Part shown: positions 1 to 6,466 of the stretch, one piece after another
How positions within the stretch are numbered: the first letter of the stretch is position 1
Layout: each line of letters begins with the position of its first letter
Assembly (NCBI GenBank): GCA_003484865.1
Contig: DMZT01000025.1
Coordinates: 1 to 8,830, forward strand
Source of the DNA: Stenotrophomonas sp.
GTDB taxonomy: Bacteria > Pseudomonadota > Gammaproteobacteria > Xanthomonadales > Xanthomonadaceae
Length of the DNA: 8,830 bases
Direction of reading: 5' to 3'
The notes under the pieces: generated by a model
Databases searched by the model: none
Seen by the model: only the letters and a program-made list of their open reading frames with translations
Told to the model about the DNA's origin: nothing
Program-made: the position numbers and the translations under genes

Positions 1-723
1 GACCAGGAACATCGCTGCGGTACCGGCCACCGAGAGGAACTTCATCAGCCACGGCGCCGCCACCAGCAGGCCCCGGCCCACCGCAGCCAGCGCCGCGCCC
101 TTGCGCGACAGGTACAGGCCCAGATCGTCGAGTTTGACGATGCCGGCGACCAGGCCGTAGACAAACACCGTCATCGCCAGCGCGATCACCACCAGCGCGC
201 TGACCTGGTTGAGGAACGGCGCGCTGGAGACCACGCCCAGCGACAGCACGATGATCTCCGCCGACAGAATGAAGTCGGTGCGGATCGCGCCCTTCACCTT
301 GTCCTTCTCCCACGCGACCATGTCCACCTTCTCGTCGGCCAGGGCCTTGGCCCGCTCGGCCTTGCGCTGCTCATCCTCATCGCGCGAATGCAGGAAGCGG
401 TGCGCCAGCTTCTCCACGCCCTCGTAGCAGAGGAAGGCGCCACCGATCATCATCAGGGGGGTGATCGCCCACGGCAGCCAGGCGCTGATCGCCAACGCGG
501 CCGGCACCAGGATCGCCTTGTTGACCAGCGAGCCCTTGGCCACTGCCCACACCACCGGCAGCTCACGGTTGGCGCTGACGCCGGTCACCTGCTGGGCGTT
601 CAGCGCGAGGTCGTCGCCGAGCACGCCGGCGGTTTTCTTGGCCGCGACCTTGGTCAGCACCGACACATCGTCCAGCAGGGACGCAATGTCATCGAGCAAC
701 GCGAACAGACTGGCACCGGCCAT
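1..723 (-). CDS. yedI: DUF808/YedI-family inner-membrane protein (C-terminus beyond left edge)
   Basis: Reading the minus strand from ATG at 723-721 gives 241 residues with no stop before the window edge. The protein begins [20 protein letters not shown] and continues through [35 protein letters not shown] and, near residues 144-156, [13 protein letters not shown]. From memory these match E. coli YedI (about 305 aa) almost block for block, so roughly 60 C-terminal residues are missing. Hydrophobic segments lie near residues 68-84, 86-100, 152-168, 175-195 and 218-240. A charged stretch at about 113-145 ([13 protein letters not shown]) separates the second and third and is probably cytoplasmic. 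The family is an integral membrane protein of unknown biochemical function; I assign no activity. The start is supported by the conserved MAG.SL..LLDDIA N-terminus, not by a ribosome site: the leader has no good Shine-Dalgarno, only GGA about 7 nt upstream. The gene is transcribed divergently from the UbiB-like gene. Confidence 0.93.
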   Translation of the reverse strand, partial: MAGASLFALLDDIASLLDDVSVLTKVAAKKTAGVLGDDLALNAQQVTGVSANRELPVVWAVAKGSLVNKAILVPAALAISAWLPWAITPLMMIGGAFLCYEGVEKLAHRFLHSRDEDEQRKAERAKALADEKVDMVAWEKDKVKGAIRTDFILSAEIIVLSLGVVSSAPFLNQVSALVVIALAMTVFVYGLVAGIVKLDDLGLYLSRKGAALAAVGRGLLVAAPWLMKFLSVAGTAAMFLV

Positions 724-904
724 GGTGGATCCAAAGGAGGAAGCGGGAGCGCCGATTCTGACCGATCCGCCCCCTGTCGCGGTAGCCGGAGCGGATTCAC
801 CAGTCCACCACTGCCGCCCGGCCACACTGCCGGTGATCGTCGCCCCGGAGTCCTGCTTGAACACCACGCCCGTCCTTCCCGGTTCGCCGTCGCTGGTCAA
901 GGGC
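724..904. other. Divergent intergenic region between yedI and the UbiB-like gene
   Basis: These 181 bp must hold the outward promoters of both flanking genes. I cannot pick a convincing -35/-10 pair on either strand; a TTGACC at about 895-900 (minus) has no acceptable -10 at normal spacing. On the plus strand, AAAGGAGG at 733-740 looks like a perfect Shine-Dalgarno, but no ATG, GTG or TTG follows at usable distance. On the minus strand the same bases read CCTCCTTT, nine bases before the yedI ATG. The plus frame is open throughout in phase with the UbiB-like gene, so the gap could shrink if that gene starts earlier (GTG at 833 is in frame). Confidence 0.6.
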
Positions 905-2545
905 ATGAACCGCCGCAGCCAGATCCTGCGCCTGCTGTTGCGCTACCGTAATTCCGGCGTGTTTTCCGGCATGAACCTGGACGCAGGTGCGGTCCACGAT
1001 GTGCCACCGGAGGGCAACCCGGAACAGTTCGTCACCGACCTGGAATCGCTGGGGCCGACCTTCGTCAAGCTGGGCCAGATGCTCTCCACCCGCCCGGACA
1101 TGGTGCCGGTGGAATTCGCCACGGCCCTGGAGCGCATGCAGGAGAACGTCGCGCCGATCCCGGTCGAGCGCGTCGCGGCGATCATCGAAAAGGAACTGGG
1201 CGCGTCGGTGTCCAAGCTGTTTGCCAGCTTCGACCCCGTCCCGCTGGGCTGCGCCTCGATCGCCCAGGTGCACCGCGCCGAGCTTCACGATGGCCGCCAG
1301 GTCGCGGTCAAGGTGCAGAAGCCGGAGGTCGCCGCCCAGCTGCGCTCGGATCTGGACGTGCTGCGCAGCTTTGCGCTGGCCGCCGACCATCTCACCCAGG
1401 TCGGACGCCGCGTGCGCCTGCGCGACTGGCTCAATGAGTTCGCCAAGACCCTGATGCAGGAGCTGGACTACCAGGCCGAGGCCGAGAACCTGCAACGCTT
1501 CGGCCAGCATCTCAAGCCGTTCAAACCACTGTGGGTGCCGCAGCCGATCTGGGATTACTGCAGCCACCGCGTGTTGACCATGGAGCTGGCCCAGGGCGTG
1601 CGCGTGGACATGATCCCCGACGTGCGGCGCACCGAGCAGCCGATGGCGCCGCTCGCTGCGGCATTGATCCGTGGCTATGTGGACCAGATCTTCGTGCATG
1701 GCGAGATCCACGCCGATCCGCATCCCGGCAATCTTCGCGTCACGCCGGCCGGTCGCCTGGCGATCTTCGATCTGGGCATGGTCGCGCACATGCCGCCACG
1801 CCTGCGCGAGCGCCTGTTGAAACTGCTGTTCGCGGCAGTGGATGGGCGCGGCGAAGAAGTCGCCGATGAGATCATCGGCATCAGCACGCGGCTGGAGTTC
1901 TTCGATGAAGAACGTTACCTGCGCGAGACTGGGCAGATCATCGCGCGCTATGCCGCCAACAGCAGCTTCTCCGAAGGCCGGGTCGTTCTTGATCTGGTCC
2001 GCATCGCCACCGCCAGCGGCCTGCGCACCCCGCCGGAGCTGAGCCTGCTCGGCAAGGCGCTGTTGAATCTGGAAACCGTGTGTCGGCTGCTGTCGCCGGA
2101 CCTGGATACCCGGCGCATCGTGGAGAAACAGCTGCAGCACGTGATGCGGGCGCGACTGAAGAAATCCCTGTCCGCCGCCAATCTCGCCAGCGAGGCGATG
2201 GAGATGCAGCAGCTGCTGCGCGATGGGCCGCGCAAGATGACCGACATCCTCGCGCTGCTCGCCGAGAACCGCCTGCAGATGAAAGTCACCGGGCTGGAAG
2301 AATCCCGCCTGATGGAGAACCTGCAGAAGATCGCCAACCGCGTCTCTGCCGGCATCGTCACCGCCGCACTGATACTCGCTGCGGCGATGATGATGAAGGT
2401 CGATACCGGCTGGCATCTGTTCGGCTATCCGGCGATCGCATTCACCTTGATGTTGATCGGCGTGGTCCTCGGATTGGGCATCATCCTCAGTGCGCTGATC
2501 TTTGATCGTCGCGCACGCTCCAAGGAAGAACGCGGGCACCGGTGA
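905..2545 (+). CDS. ABC1/AarF/UbiB-family atypical protein kinase-like protein
   Basis: A 546-aa protein of the UbiB (COQ8/ADCK) atypical kinase family, membrane-anchored and in known members tied to ubiquinone synthesis or isoprenoid-lipid handling; this member's substrate is not known. Family signatures appear in order: KLGQ (K55-Q58) in [16 protein letters not shown], the nucleotide-loop motif GCASIAQVH (115-123), the lysine of VAVK (K136), the ELD of [11 protein letters not shown] (E186-D188), the catalytic HADPHPGN (269-276) and the metal-binding DLG (289-291) in IFDLGMV. Two hydrophobic helices at about 480-497 and 508-533 end the protein, followed by a basic tail. The A-rich loop is usually AAAS; here it is GCAS. 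ATG 905 was chosen because [15 protein letters not shown] starts just before the conserved part. Its ribosome site is poor (AAGGG only one base away), and GTG 833 or ATG 971 are alternatives. It may be a UbiB paralogue and not the ubiquinone UbiB itself, as no ubiE or ubiJ lies adjacent, so I give no symbol. Confidence 0.93.
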   Translation: MNRRSQILRLLLRYRNSGVFSGMNLDAGAVHDVPPEGNPEQFVTDLESLGPTFVKLGQMLSTRPDMVPVEFATALERMQENVAPIPVERVAAIIEKELGASVSKLFASFDPVPLGCASIAQVHRAELHDGRQVAVKVQKPEVAAQLRSDLDVLRSFALAADHLTQVGRRVRLRDWLNEFAKTLMQELDYQAEAENLQRFGQHLKPFKPLWVPQPIWDYCSHRVLTMELAQGVRVDMIPDVRRTEQPMAPLAAALIRGYVDQIFVHGEIHADPHPGNLRVTPAGRLAIFDLGMVAHMPPRLRERLLKLLFAAVDGRGEEVADEIIGISTRLEFFDEERYLRETGQIIARYAANSSFSEGRVVLDLVRIATASGLRTPPELSLLGKALLNLETVCRLLSPDLDTRRIVEKQLQHVMRARLKKSLSAANLASEAMEMQQLLRDGPRKMTDILALLAENRLQMKVTGLEESRLMENLQKIANRVSAGIVTAALILAAAMMMKVDTGWHLFGYPAIAFTLMLIGVVLGLGIILSALIFDRRARSKEERGHR

Positions 2546-2586
2546 CACGTTCGCACGCACGTCACGCCTTCAGCCGACCCTGAACA

Positions 2587-2632
2587 CGCGCGATGCAGTG
2601 CAGCATCGCGCGCGCTTCTTCACGCGCGTTTT
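2587..2632 (+). terminator. Two overlapping GC-rich hairpins after the UbiB-like gene; probable terminator
   Basis: Hairpin 1 has a perfect 10-bp stem, CGCGCGATGC (2587-2596) with GCATCGCGCG (2603-2612), and a 6-base loop. Hairpin 2 pairs CGCGCG (2609-2614) with CGCGCG (2623-2628) across an 8-base loop and is followed directly by TTTT (2629-2632), the layout of a rho-independent terminator. They share 2609-2612, so they cannot both form fully. They begin about 40 bp after the UbiB-like stop codon, where a terminator is expected. The T-tract is short, so efficiency is uncertain. Confidence 0.55.
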
Positions 2633-2816
2633 ACGTCGCATATCGCAGTGCGAAGCGGGATGTTCATTGTCGTTTTCAACAAACATTTCAGTCAGGTTCG
2701 TGCAGGCATGATCGAGTCATCGGCTTGTCATGCATGTGTGGTTGGGACAGCCGGTCGGATGGGACATACGTCGTCATGGCGTCCATCACCACCTGTCTCC
2801 ACTGCCAAAAGTGCTT
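2633..2816 (+). other. Leader and likely promoter region of opgB
   Basis: About 184 bp without a supported gene. The part at 2657-2695 is the most A/T-rich stretch nearby (for example TTTTCAACAAACATTTCA at 2673-2690), as expected for a promoter, but I found no -35/-10 pair with good sequence and spacing. The stretch 2730-2816 is open in frame with opgB and would add 29 residues starting MHVWLGQ. This looks non-coding: it lacks a ribosome site and gives an unlikely Trp/His/Arg-rich peptide before the first membrane helix. Confidence 0.45.
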
Positions 2817-4919
2817 ATGCTCTGGATTCTGCTGCTGTCACTGTTGCTGCTCGCCTGGCTGTTCCTCGCATCTGACAAGTGGGTGTGGTGGAAGGCAAGC
2901 CTCATGTCATTGCTGCTGCTGACCCTCAGTGCGTGGTGGTTGATCAACAAGTTGTCCGGTGACGGTCTCAATGCCGCCACGCTGTACCACCTCGGCGCGG
3001 ACATGGAAGGCGCCGGTGTCGCCGACTTCAAGCACTACATCGCCGGCTTCATCGCGCTGGCCCTGGTCTCGCTCACCCCCTTGCTGCTGGCGCGCCTGCG
3101 TCGTCGGCACCGCCCCGCGCATGGCAAGGCGGTGTTTGCCGGCTTCATGGCGATGTGGTTCGTCGCCATCGTGGTGAGCCCGCTGTACAGCGATGGCCAG
3201 CGTCTGTACCAGCAGATGCGCCCGGTCGACTACAGCATGGTCAAGGCCGAGTACCGCGTGCCCACGCAACCGCTGACCAAGCCGCGCAACATCGTGTGGA
3301 TCTACGGCGAAAGCCTGGAGCGCACCTATCTCAATGAAGAAACGTTCCCGGACCTGATGCCCAACATCAACCGTCTGGCCGCGCAGTCGCTGGACGTGCG
3401 CGGGCTGGTCTCGGCCGAAGGCGGTGGCTGGACCATCGCCGGCCTGGTCTCCTCGATGTGTGGTGTGCCGCTGACCACCGCCAAGGAAGACGAAAACAGC
3501 ATGGGGCGCATGGGCAGCTTCCTGCCCGAAGCGGTCTGCCTGGGCGATTACCTCAAGCAGCAGGGCTACACCAATCACTACCTGGGCGGGGCCAACGGCC
3601 AGTTCGCCGGCAAAGGCCAGTTCCTGGCCACGCATGGCTTCGATACCGTGGATGACCTGGCCTGGTTCAAGCAGCAGAAGATCACCCGCGCGCACTTCTC
3701 GCCGTGGGGCGTGCATGACGATGTGCTGCTGGACAAGGCATACGACCGCTTCGTGCAGCTCTCGCGCAAGGGCGAGCCGTTCATGCTGACCACGCTGACG
3801 ATGGACACCCATCACCCCGCCGGGCACCTGCCGGTGGCCTGCAAAGGCACCCGCTACCAGAGCGAGCACGGCAACATCGGCATGCTCAATGCGCTCAAGT
3901 GCACCGACGGGCTGATCGCCAAGCTGGTCGACCGCATCCAGGCCAGCCCGTACGGCGAAGACACCCTGATCGTGATCGCTTCCGATCACCTGGCCATGCC
4001 GAATGATCTCAGCCACATCCTCGCCAAGCAGGACCGCGAGAACCTGCTGCTGTTCCTGGGCAAGGACATCGCCCCGCGCCAGCTGACCGCGCCGGCCGGT
4101 TCGACGCTGGATTCGGGCGCGACCCTGCTGAGCCTGATCGACCCGGCCATCGATTCGATCGGCTTCGGCCGCTCGCTGCTGCACCCGGAACGTTCGGACA
4201 GTGCCAGCGCCGCGGTGTTCCGCGATAACGGCAAGGACTACCCGCGTTACCTGGCGTTCTCGCGCTCGCTGTGGCTGGGCGACAAGACCCGCCAGCTGCG
4301 CATCGATGACGACAACCAGGTGGTGATCGGCCTGCAGCATGTGCAACCGCCGGTGCTGCTGGAGTACGACAAGCATTGGGATCTGAAATCGGTCTACCTG
4401 GAGAACACTTCCAAGCAGTTCGATCTTGCCGATCCGTCCAATACGTTGGCCTACGTGGATCGCTGCACCGCGTTCGAGGACGGCTCGGCCGATGGCGACT
4501 GGTGCGCGATGCTGGTCAACCAGGACAAGGGCATCAAGCTGTTCCGCGATGACCAGCTGCGCGGGGGCGTGGCGGTGGATGGCCCGCTGGATCCGTTCAA
4601 CGGCCCGCGCCCGAGCATCCGCCAGGCGCACATGATCACGCAGAAGGGTCGCCGCACCCGCGCCGGCCAGTACATGGTGCAGCTGGTGACCAAGCAGTCA
4701 CCCGACCGCGGCTTCTGGATCGAAGCGGTCTCCTCGCAGCGCAAGGTGGTGGTCGCCCAGCAGTGGGTACAGCCGGATGCCGAGGGTCGCATCAACCTGA
4801 GCTTCGGCCTGGACCACGAGGTCGATGATCTGGAAGTGCGGGCGTGGTTGAACCACGCCGAGAAGCTGGCCGTGGATACCTTCGCGCTGGTGCCGTCGCG
4901 CCGCGGCAACCGCGGCTGA
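2817..4919 (+). CDS. opgB: Phosphoglycerol transferase I (OpgB/MdoB)
   Basis: A 700-aa inner-membrane enzyme with a periplasmic catalytic domain of the alkaline-phosphatase/sulfatase-like fold. In the family it transfers phosphoglycerol from phosphatidylglycerol to osmoregulated periplasmic glucans. Four N-terminal membrane helices lie at about 2-18, 24-43, 74-92 and 105-123. The catalytic part starts near 155: metal-site glutamate in IYGESLERTY (E165), probable threonine nucleophile in GWTIAGLVSSMCG (T206), histidines in TMDTHHPAGH (331-332) and the metal pair in IASDHLAMPND (D390, H391). A C-terminal domain of about 230 residues follows, including VDRCTAFEDGSADGDWC. The blocks GESLERTY, TIAG, LCLGD-like and DTHHP agree with E. 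coli MdoB, and the whole length and N-terminus fit the Xanthomonas type (about 700 aa). ATG 2817 begins MLWILLLSLLLLAWLF, a natural membrane start; GTG 2811 and ATG 2730 are in-frame alternatives and none has a strong Shine-Dalgarno. No opgG/opgH is nearby, so it appears to be a single-gene unit. Confidence 0.93.
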   Translation: MLWILLLSLLLLAWLFLASDKWVWWKASLMSLLLLTLSAWWLINKLSGDGLNAATLYHLGADMEGAGVADFKHYIAGFIALALVSLTPLLLARLRRRHRPAHGKAVFAGFMAMWFVAIVVSPLYSDGQRLYQQMRPVDYSMVKAEYRVPTQPLTKPRNIVWIYGESLERTYLNEETFPDLMPNINRLAAQSLDVRGLVSAEGGGWTIAGLVSSMCGVPLTTAKEDENSMGRMGSFLPEAVCLGDYLKQQGYTNHYLGGANGQFAGKGQFLATHGFDTVDDLAWFKQQKITRAHFSPWGVHDDVLLDKAYDRFVQLSRKGEPFMLTTLTMDTHHPAGHLPVACKGTRYQSEHGNIGMLNALKCTDGLIAKLVDRIQASPYGEDTLIVIASDHLAMPNDLSHILAKQDRENLLLFLGKDIAPRQLTAPAGSTLDSGATLLSLIDPAIDSIGFGRSLLHPERSDSASAAVFRDNGKDYPRYLAFSRSLWLGDKTRQLRIDDDNQVVIGLQHVQPPVLLEYDKHWDLKSVYLENTSKQFDLADPSNTLAYVDRCTAFEDGSADGDWCAMLVNQDKGIKLFRDDQLRGGVAVDGPLDPFNGPRPSIRQAHMITQKGRRTRAGQYMVQLVTKQSPDRGFWIEAVSSQRKVVVAQQWVQPDAEGRINLSFGLDHEVDDLEVRAWLNHAEKLAVDTFALVPSRRGNRG

Positions 4920-4947
4920 TCCGGCCCTCCCGACCGACATCGGGGGC

Positions 4948-4983
4948 GGTCCGCCGTTCGTGTCGGGTCCGCCGTTCGTGTCG
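4948..4983. repeat. Exact tandem duplication of an 18-bp unit
   Basis: The unit GGTCCGCCGTTCGTGTCG occurs at 4948-4965 and again, identically, at 4966-4983. It starts 28 bp after the opgB stop and abuts the first GTAG palindrome. Identity of both copies suggests a recent slippage event. No coding role is evident. Confidence 0.85.
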
Positions 4984-5006
4984 GTAGTGCCGGCCGCTGG
5001 CCGGCT
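4984..5006 (+). repeat. SMAG/REP-like GTAG palindrome, plus orientation
   Basis: GTAG (4984-4987) is followed by T and a perfect 7-bp stem, GCCGGCC (4989-4995) with GGCCGGC (4999-5005), around a GCT loop. A leading GTAG plus a short GC-rich hairpin is the form of the SMAG family of Stenotrophomonas maltophilia, short palindromes thought to be spread by RAYT-type REP transposases. Assignment rests on form and memory of the family; copies elsewhere in the genome cannot be seen here. Confidence 0.7.
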
Positions 5007-5019
5007 CCCGGCAGAACAG

Positions 5020-5047
5020 AAAAGGGCAGCCGCGAGGCTGCCCTTTT
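5020..5047. terminator. Bidirectional rho-independent terminator between opgB and fadA
   Basis: A perfect 12-bp stem, AAAAGGGCAGCC (5020-5031) with GGCTGCCCTTTT (5036-5047), closes on a GCGA tetraloop of the stable GNRA class. The A-run on one side and T-run on the other give a U-tract to transcripts in both directions. It lies 100 bp after the opgB stop and about 190 bp beyond the fadA stop, so it should end both convergent transcripts. Confidence 0.92.
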
Positions 5048-5060
5048 CATTTCCGACCGT

Positions 5061-5085
5061 GCACCGGCCAACGGTCGGTGCCTAC
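5061..5085 (-). repeat. SMAG/REP-like GTAG palindrome, minus orientation
   Basis: Read on the minus strand, GTAG (5085-5082) is followed by a 9-position stem, plus-strand arms GCACCGGCC (5061-5069) and GGTCGGTGC (5073-5081), with an AAC loop. Eight pairs are Watson-Crick; 5067/5075 is a G-T pair on this strand. It has the same build as the palindrome at 4984-5006 but opposite orientation, so the two face each other across the terminator. Confidence 0.7.
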
Positions 5086-5192
5086 CCGTTGCATTGGTGC
5101 CACCAGTTGGGCCGGTGATACCCGTTGCATTGGTGCCACCAGTTGGGCCGGTGATACCCGTTGCATTGGTGCCACCGGTGGGGCCGGTTATC
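5085..5192. repeat. Tandem array of a 36-bp unit, three copies
   Basis: Units at 5085-5120 and 5121-5156 are identical over 36 bp. A third at 5157-5192 matches for its first 20 bp (CCCGTTGCATTGGTGCCACC) and then diverges, with about 4 changes in the remaining 16. Each boundary reads TACCC, the complement of GGGTA, which is also how the minus-strand GTAG palindrome at 5061-5085 begins. The array may therefore have grown by duplication from a degenerate palindrome of that family. It is non-coding as far as I can tell and lies between the terminator and the fadA stop, so it should form part of the fadA 3' untranslated RNA. Confidence 0.88.
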
Positions 5193-5198
5193 CGCCGG

Positions 5199-5228
5199 AT
5201 CGGCGCCGACCCGTGGGCCGGCACCGAT
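5199..5228. repeat. Long imperfect hairpin just after the fadA stop
   Basis: Arms ATCGGCGCCGACCC (5199-5212) and GGGCCGGCACCGAT (5215-5228) pair at 12 of 14 positions around a 2-base centre. It ends 7 bp from the fadA stop codon. There is no T-run on the minus-strand exit side, so it is less likely to be a terminator than a palindromic repeat related to its neighbours, or a 3' RNA-stabilising structure; both roles are inference. Confidence 0.6.
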
Positions 5229-5235
5229 CAATGCC

Positions 5236-6444
5236 TTACAGCGATTCGAAGATACCCGCCGCGCCCATGCCGGTGCCGATGCACATGGTCACCATGCCGT
5301 ACTTCTGCTGGCGACGGCGCAGGCCGTGCAGCAGGGTGGCGGTGCGGATCGCGCCGGTGGCGCCCAGCGGGTGGCCCAGGGCGATCGCGCCGCCCAGCGG
5401 GTTGACCTTGGACGGGTCCAGGCCGCAATCGCGGATGACGGCGAGCGACTGTGCGGCGAAGGCTTCGTTGAGCTCGATCCAGTCCAGCTGGTCCTGGGAC
5501 AGGCCGGCCTGCTTGAGCGCCTTGGGGATCGCGGCGATCGGGCCGATGCCCATCACTTCGGGGCGCACACCGGCGACCGAGAAGCTGACGAAGCGGGCCA
5601 GCGGGGTCAGGCCGTAGTCCTTGATCGCCTGCTCGGAGGCCAGCAGCACCGCACCGGCGCCATCGCTCATCTGCGAGGAGTTGCCGGCGGTGACCGTGCC
5701 GCCGAACTGGCCGTTGCGGAACACCGGGCGCAGCTTGGCCAGGCCTTCAGCGGACGAATCCAGGCGCGGGCCTTCGTCGGTATCCACGATCGTGTCGCGG
5801 GTGATGATGCGGCGGCCGTCGGCCAGGTCCGGCTGGCGGGTGCGCACGTCGTACGGGCTGATCTCGTCCTTGAACTCGCCGTTCTGGATCGCGGCGATGG
5901 CCTTCTGGTGCGAGGCGAGGGCGAAGGCGTCCTGCTCCTCACGCGAGACCTTCCATTCTTCGGCGACCTTCTCGGCGGTGATGCCCATGCCGTAGGCAAT
6001 GGCGACGTGGTCGTTGTCGAACACGCTCGGCGCCATCGCGATCTTGTTGCCCATCATCGGCACCATCGACATCGACTCGGTACCACCGGCCAGCATCAGG
6101 TCCGAATTGCCCAGACGGATCTGGTCGGCGGCCATGGCCACGGCCTGCAGGCCGGAGGAGCAGAAGCGGTTGACGGTCTGCGCGGCGATGGTGTCCGGCA
6201 GGCCGGCCAGCAGCACGCCGATGCGCGCCACGTTCATGCCCTGCTCGGCTTCCGGCATCGCGCAGCCGATGATCGCGTCATCGATGCGGTTGAGGTCGAT
6301 GCCCGGCGCCTGTGCGACCACGGAGCGGAGCACATGGGCCAGCATGTCGTCGGGACGGGTATTGCGGAACACGCCCTTGGGCGCCTTGCCCACCGGGGTA
6401 CGGGTGGCGGCGACGATGTAGGCGTCCTGGATTTGCTTGGTCAT
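5236..6444 (-). CDS. fadA: Acetyl-CoA C-acyltransferase (3-ketoacyl-CoA thiolase)
   Basis: A 402-aa cytoplasmic thiolase that cleaves 3-ketoacyl-CoA with CoA to acetyl-CoA and a shortened acyl-CoA, the last step of beta-oxidation. All catalytic elements are present: the nucleophile in NRFCSSGLQA (C95), NEAFA (326-330), GGAIALGHPLGATG with H358, and the acid/base cysteine in CIGTGMGAAG (C388). The N-terminus AYIVAATRTPVGK is typical and the length is normal for the family. ATG 6444-6442 follows an AGAGAGA ribosome site 8 bases upstream, which supports this start. The gene lies 22 bp after the stop of the dehydrogenase/hydratase gene on the same strand, so the two are almost certainly co-transcribed and work on the same substrates. 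An acetyl-CoA acetyltransferase of ketone or polyhydroxybutyrate metabolism is a possible alternative, but the neighbour favours FadA. Confidence 0.95.
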   Translation of the reverse strand: MTKQIQDAYIVAATRTPVGKAPKGVFRNTRPDDMLAHVLRSVVAQAPGIDLNRIDDAIIGCAMPEAEQGMNVARIGVLLAGLPDTIAAQTVNRFCSSGLQAVAMAADQIRLGNSDLMLAGGTESMSMVPMMGNKIAMAPSVFDNDHVAIAYGMGITAEKVAEEWKVSREEQDAFALASHQKAIAAIQNGEFKDEISPYDVRTRQPDLADGRRIITRDTIVDTDEGPRLDSSAEGLAKLRPVFRNGQFGGTVTAGNSSQMSDGAGAVLLASEQAIKDYGLTPLARFVSFSVAGVRPEVMGIGPIAAIPKALKQAGLSQDQLDWIELNEAFAAQSLAVIRDCGLDPSKVNPLGGAIALGHPLGATGAIRTATLLHGLRRRQQKYGMVTMCIGTGMGAAGIFESL

Positions 6445-6466
6445 TGCAGTGATCTCTCTAAAAGGG

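Noticed and set aside
733..740. Plus-strand AAAGGAGG as a ribosome site for a small or longer gene
   Set aside because: No ATG, GTG or TTG follows within about 5-13 bases; only ATT at 755, 14 bases away, is in frame with the UbiB-like gene.
764..797. Inverted repeat ATCCGC/GCGGAT in the divergent region as a regulator site
   Set aside because: Six-base arms 20 bases apart and no known operator consensus; too weak to call.
797..2560. Open frame of 587 codons on the minus strand opposite the UbiB-like gene
   Set aside because: Composition is rich in His, Gln, Arg and Gly with no recognisable domain; it mirrors a gene with clear family motifs and is a high-GC antisense shadow.
2706..2733. Inverted repeat GCATGA/TCATGC before opgB as an operator
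   Set aside because: Only six bases per arm with a 16-base spacer, within chance expectation for a window of this size.
2907..4631. Open frame of 574 codons on the minus strand opposite opgB
   Set aside because: Shadow of a confidently identified gene, with no motif or ribosome site of its own.
4451..5224. Collagen-like peptide repeat (GPTGGTNATGIT) in a minus-strand frame
   Set aside because: It arises because the non-coding 36-bp tandem unit is a multiple of three; the frame crosses the terminator and the opgB 3' end and has no ribosome site.
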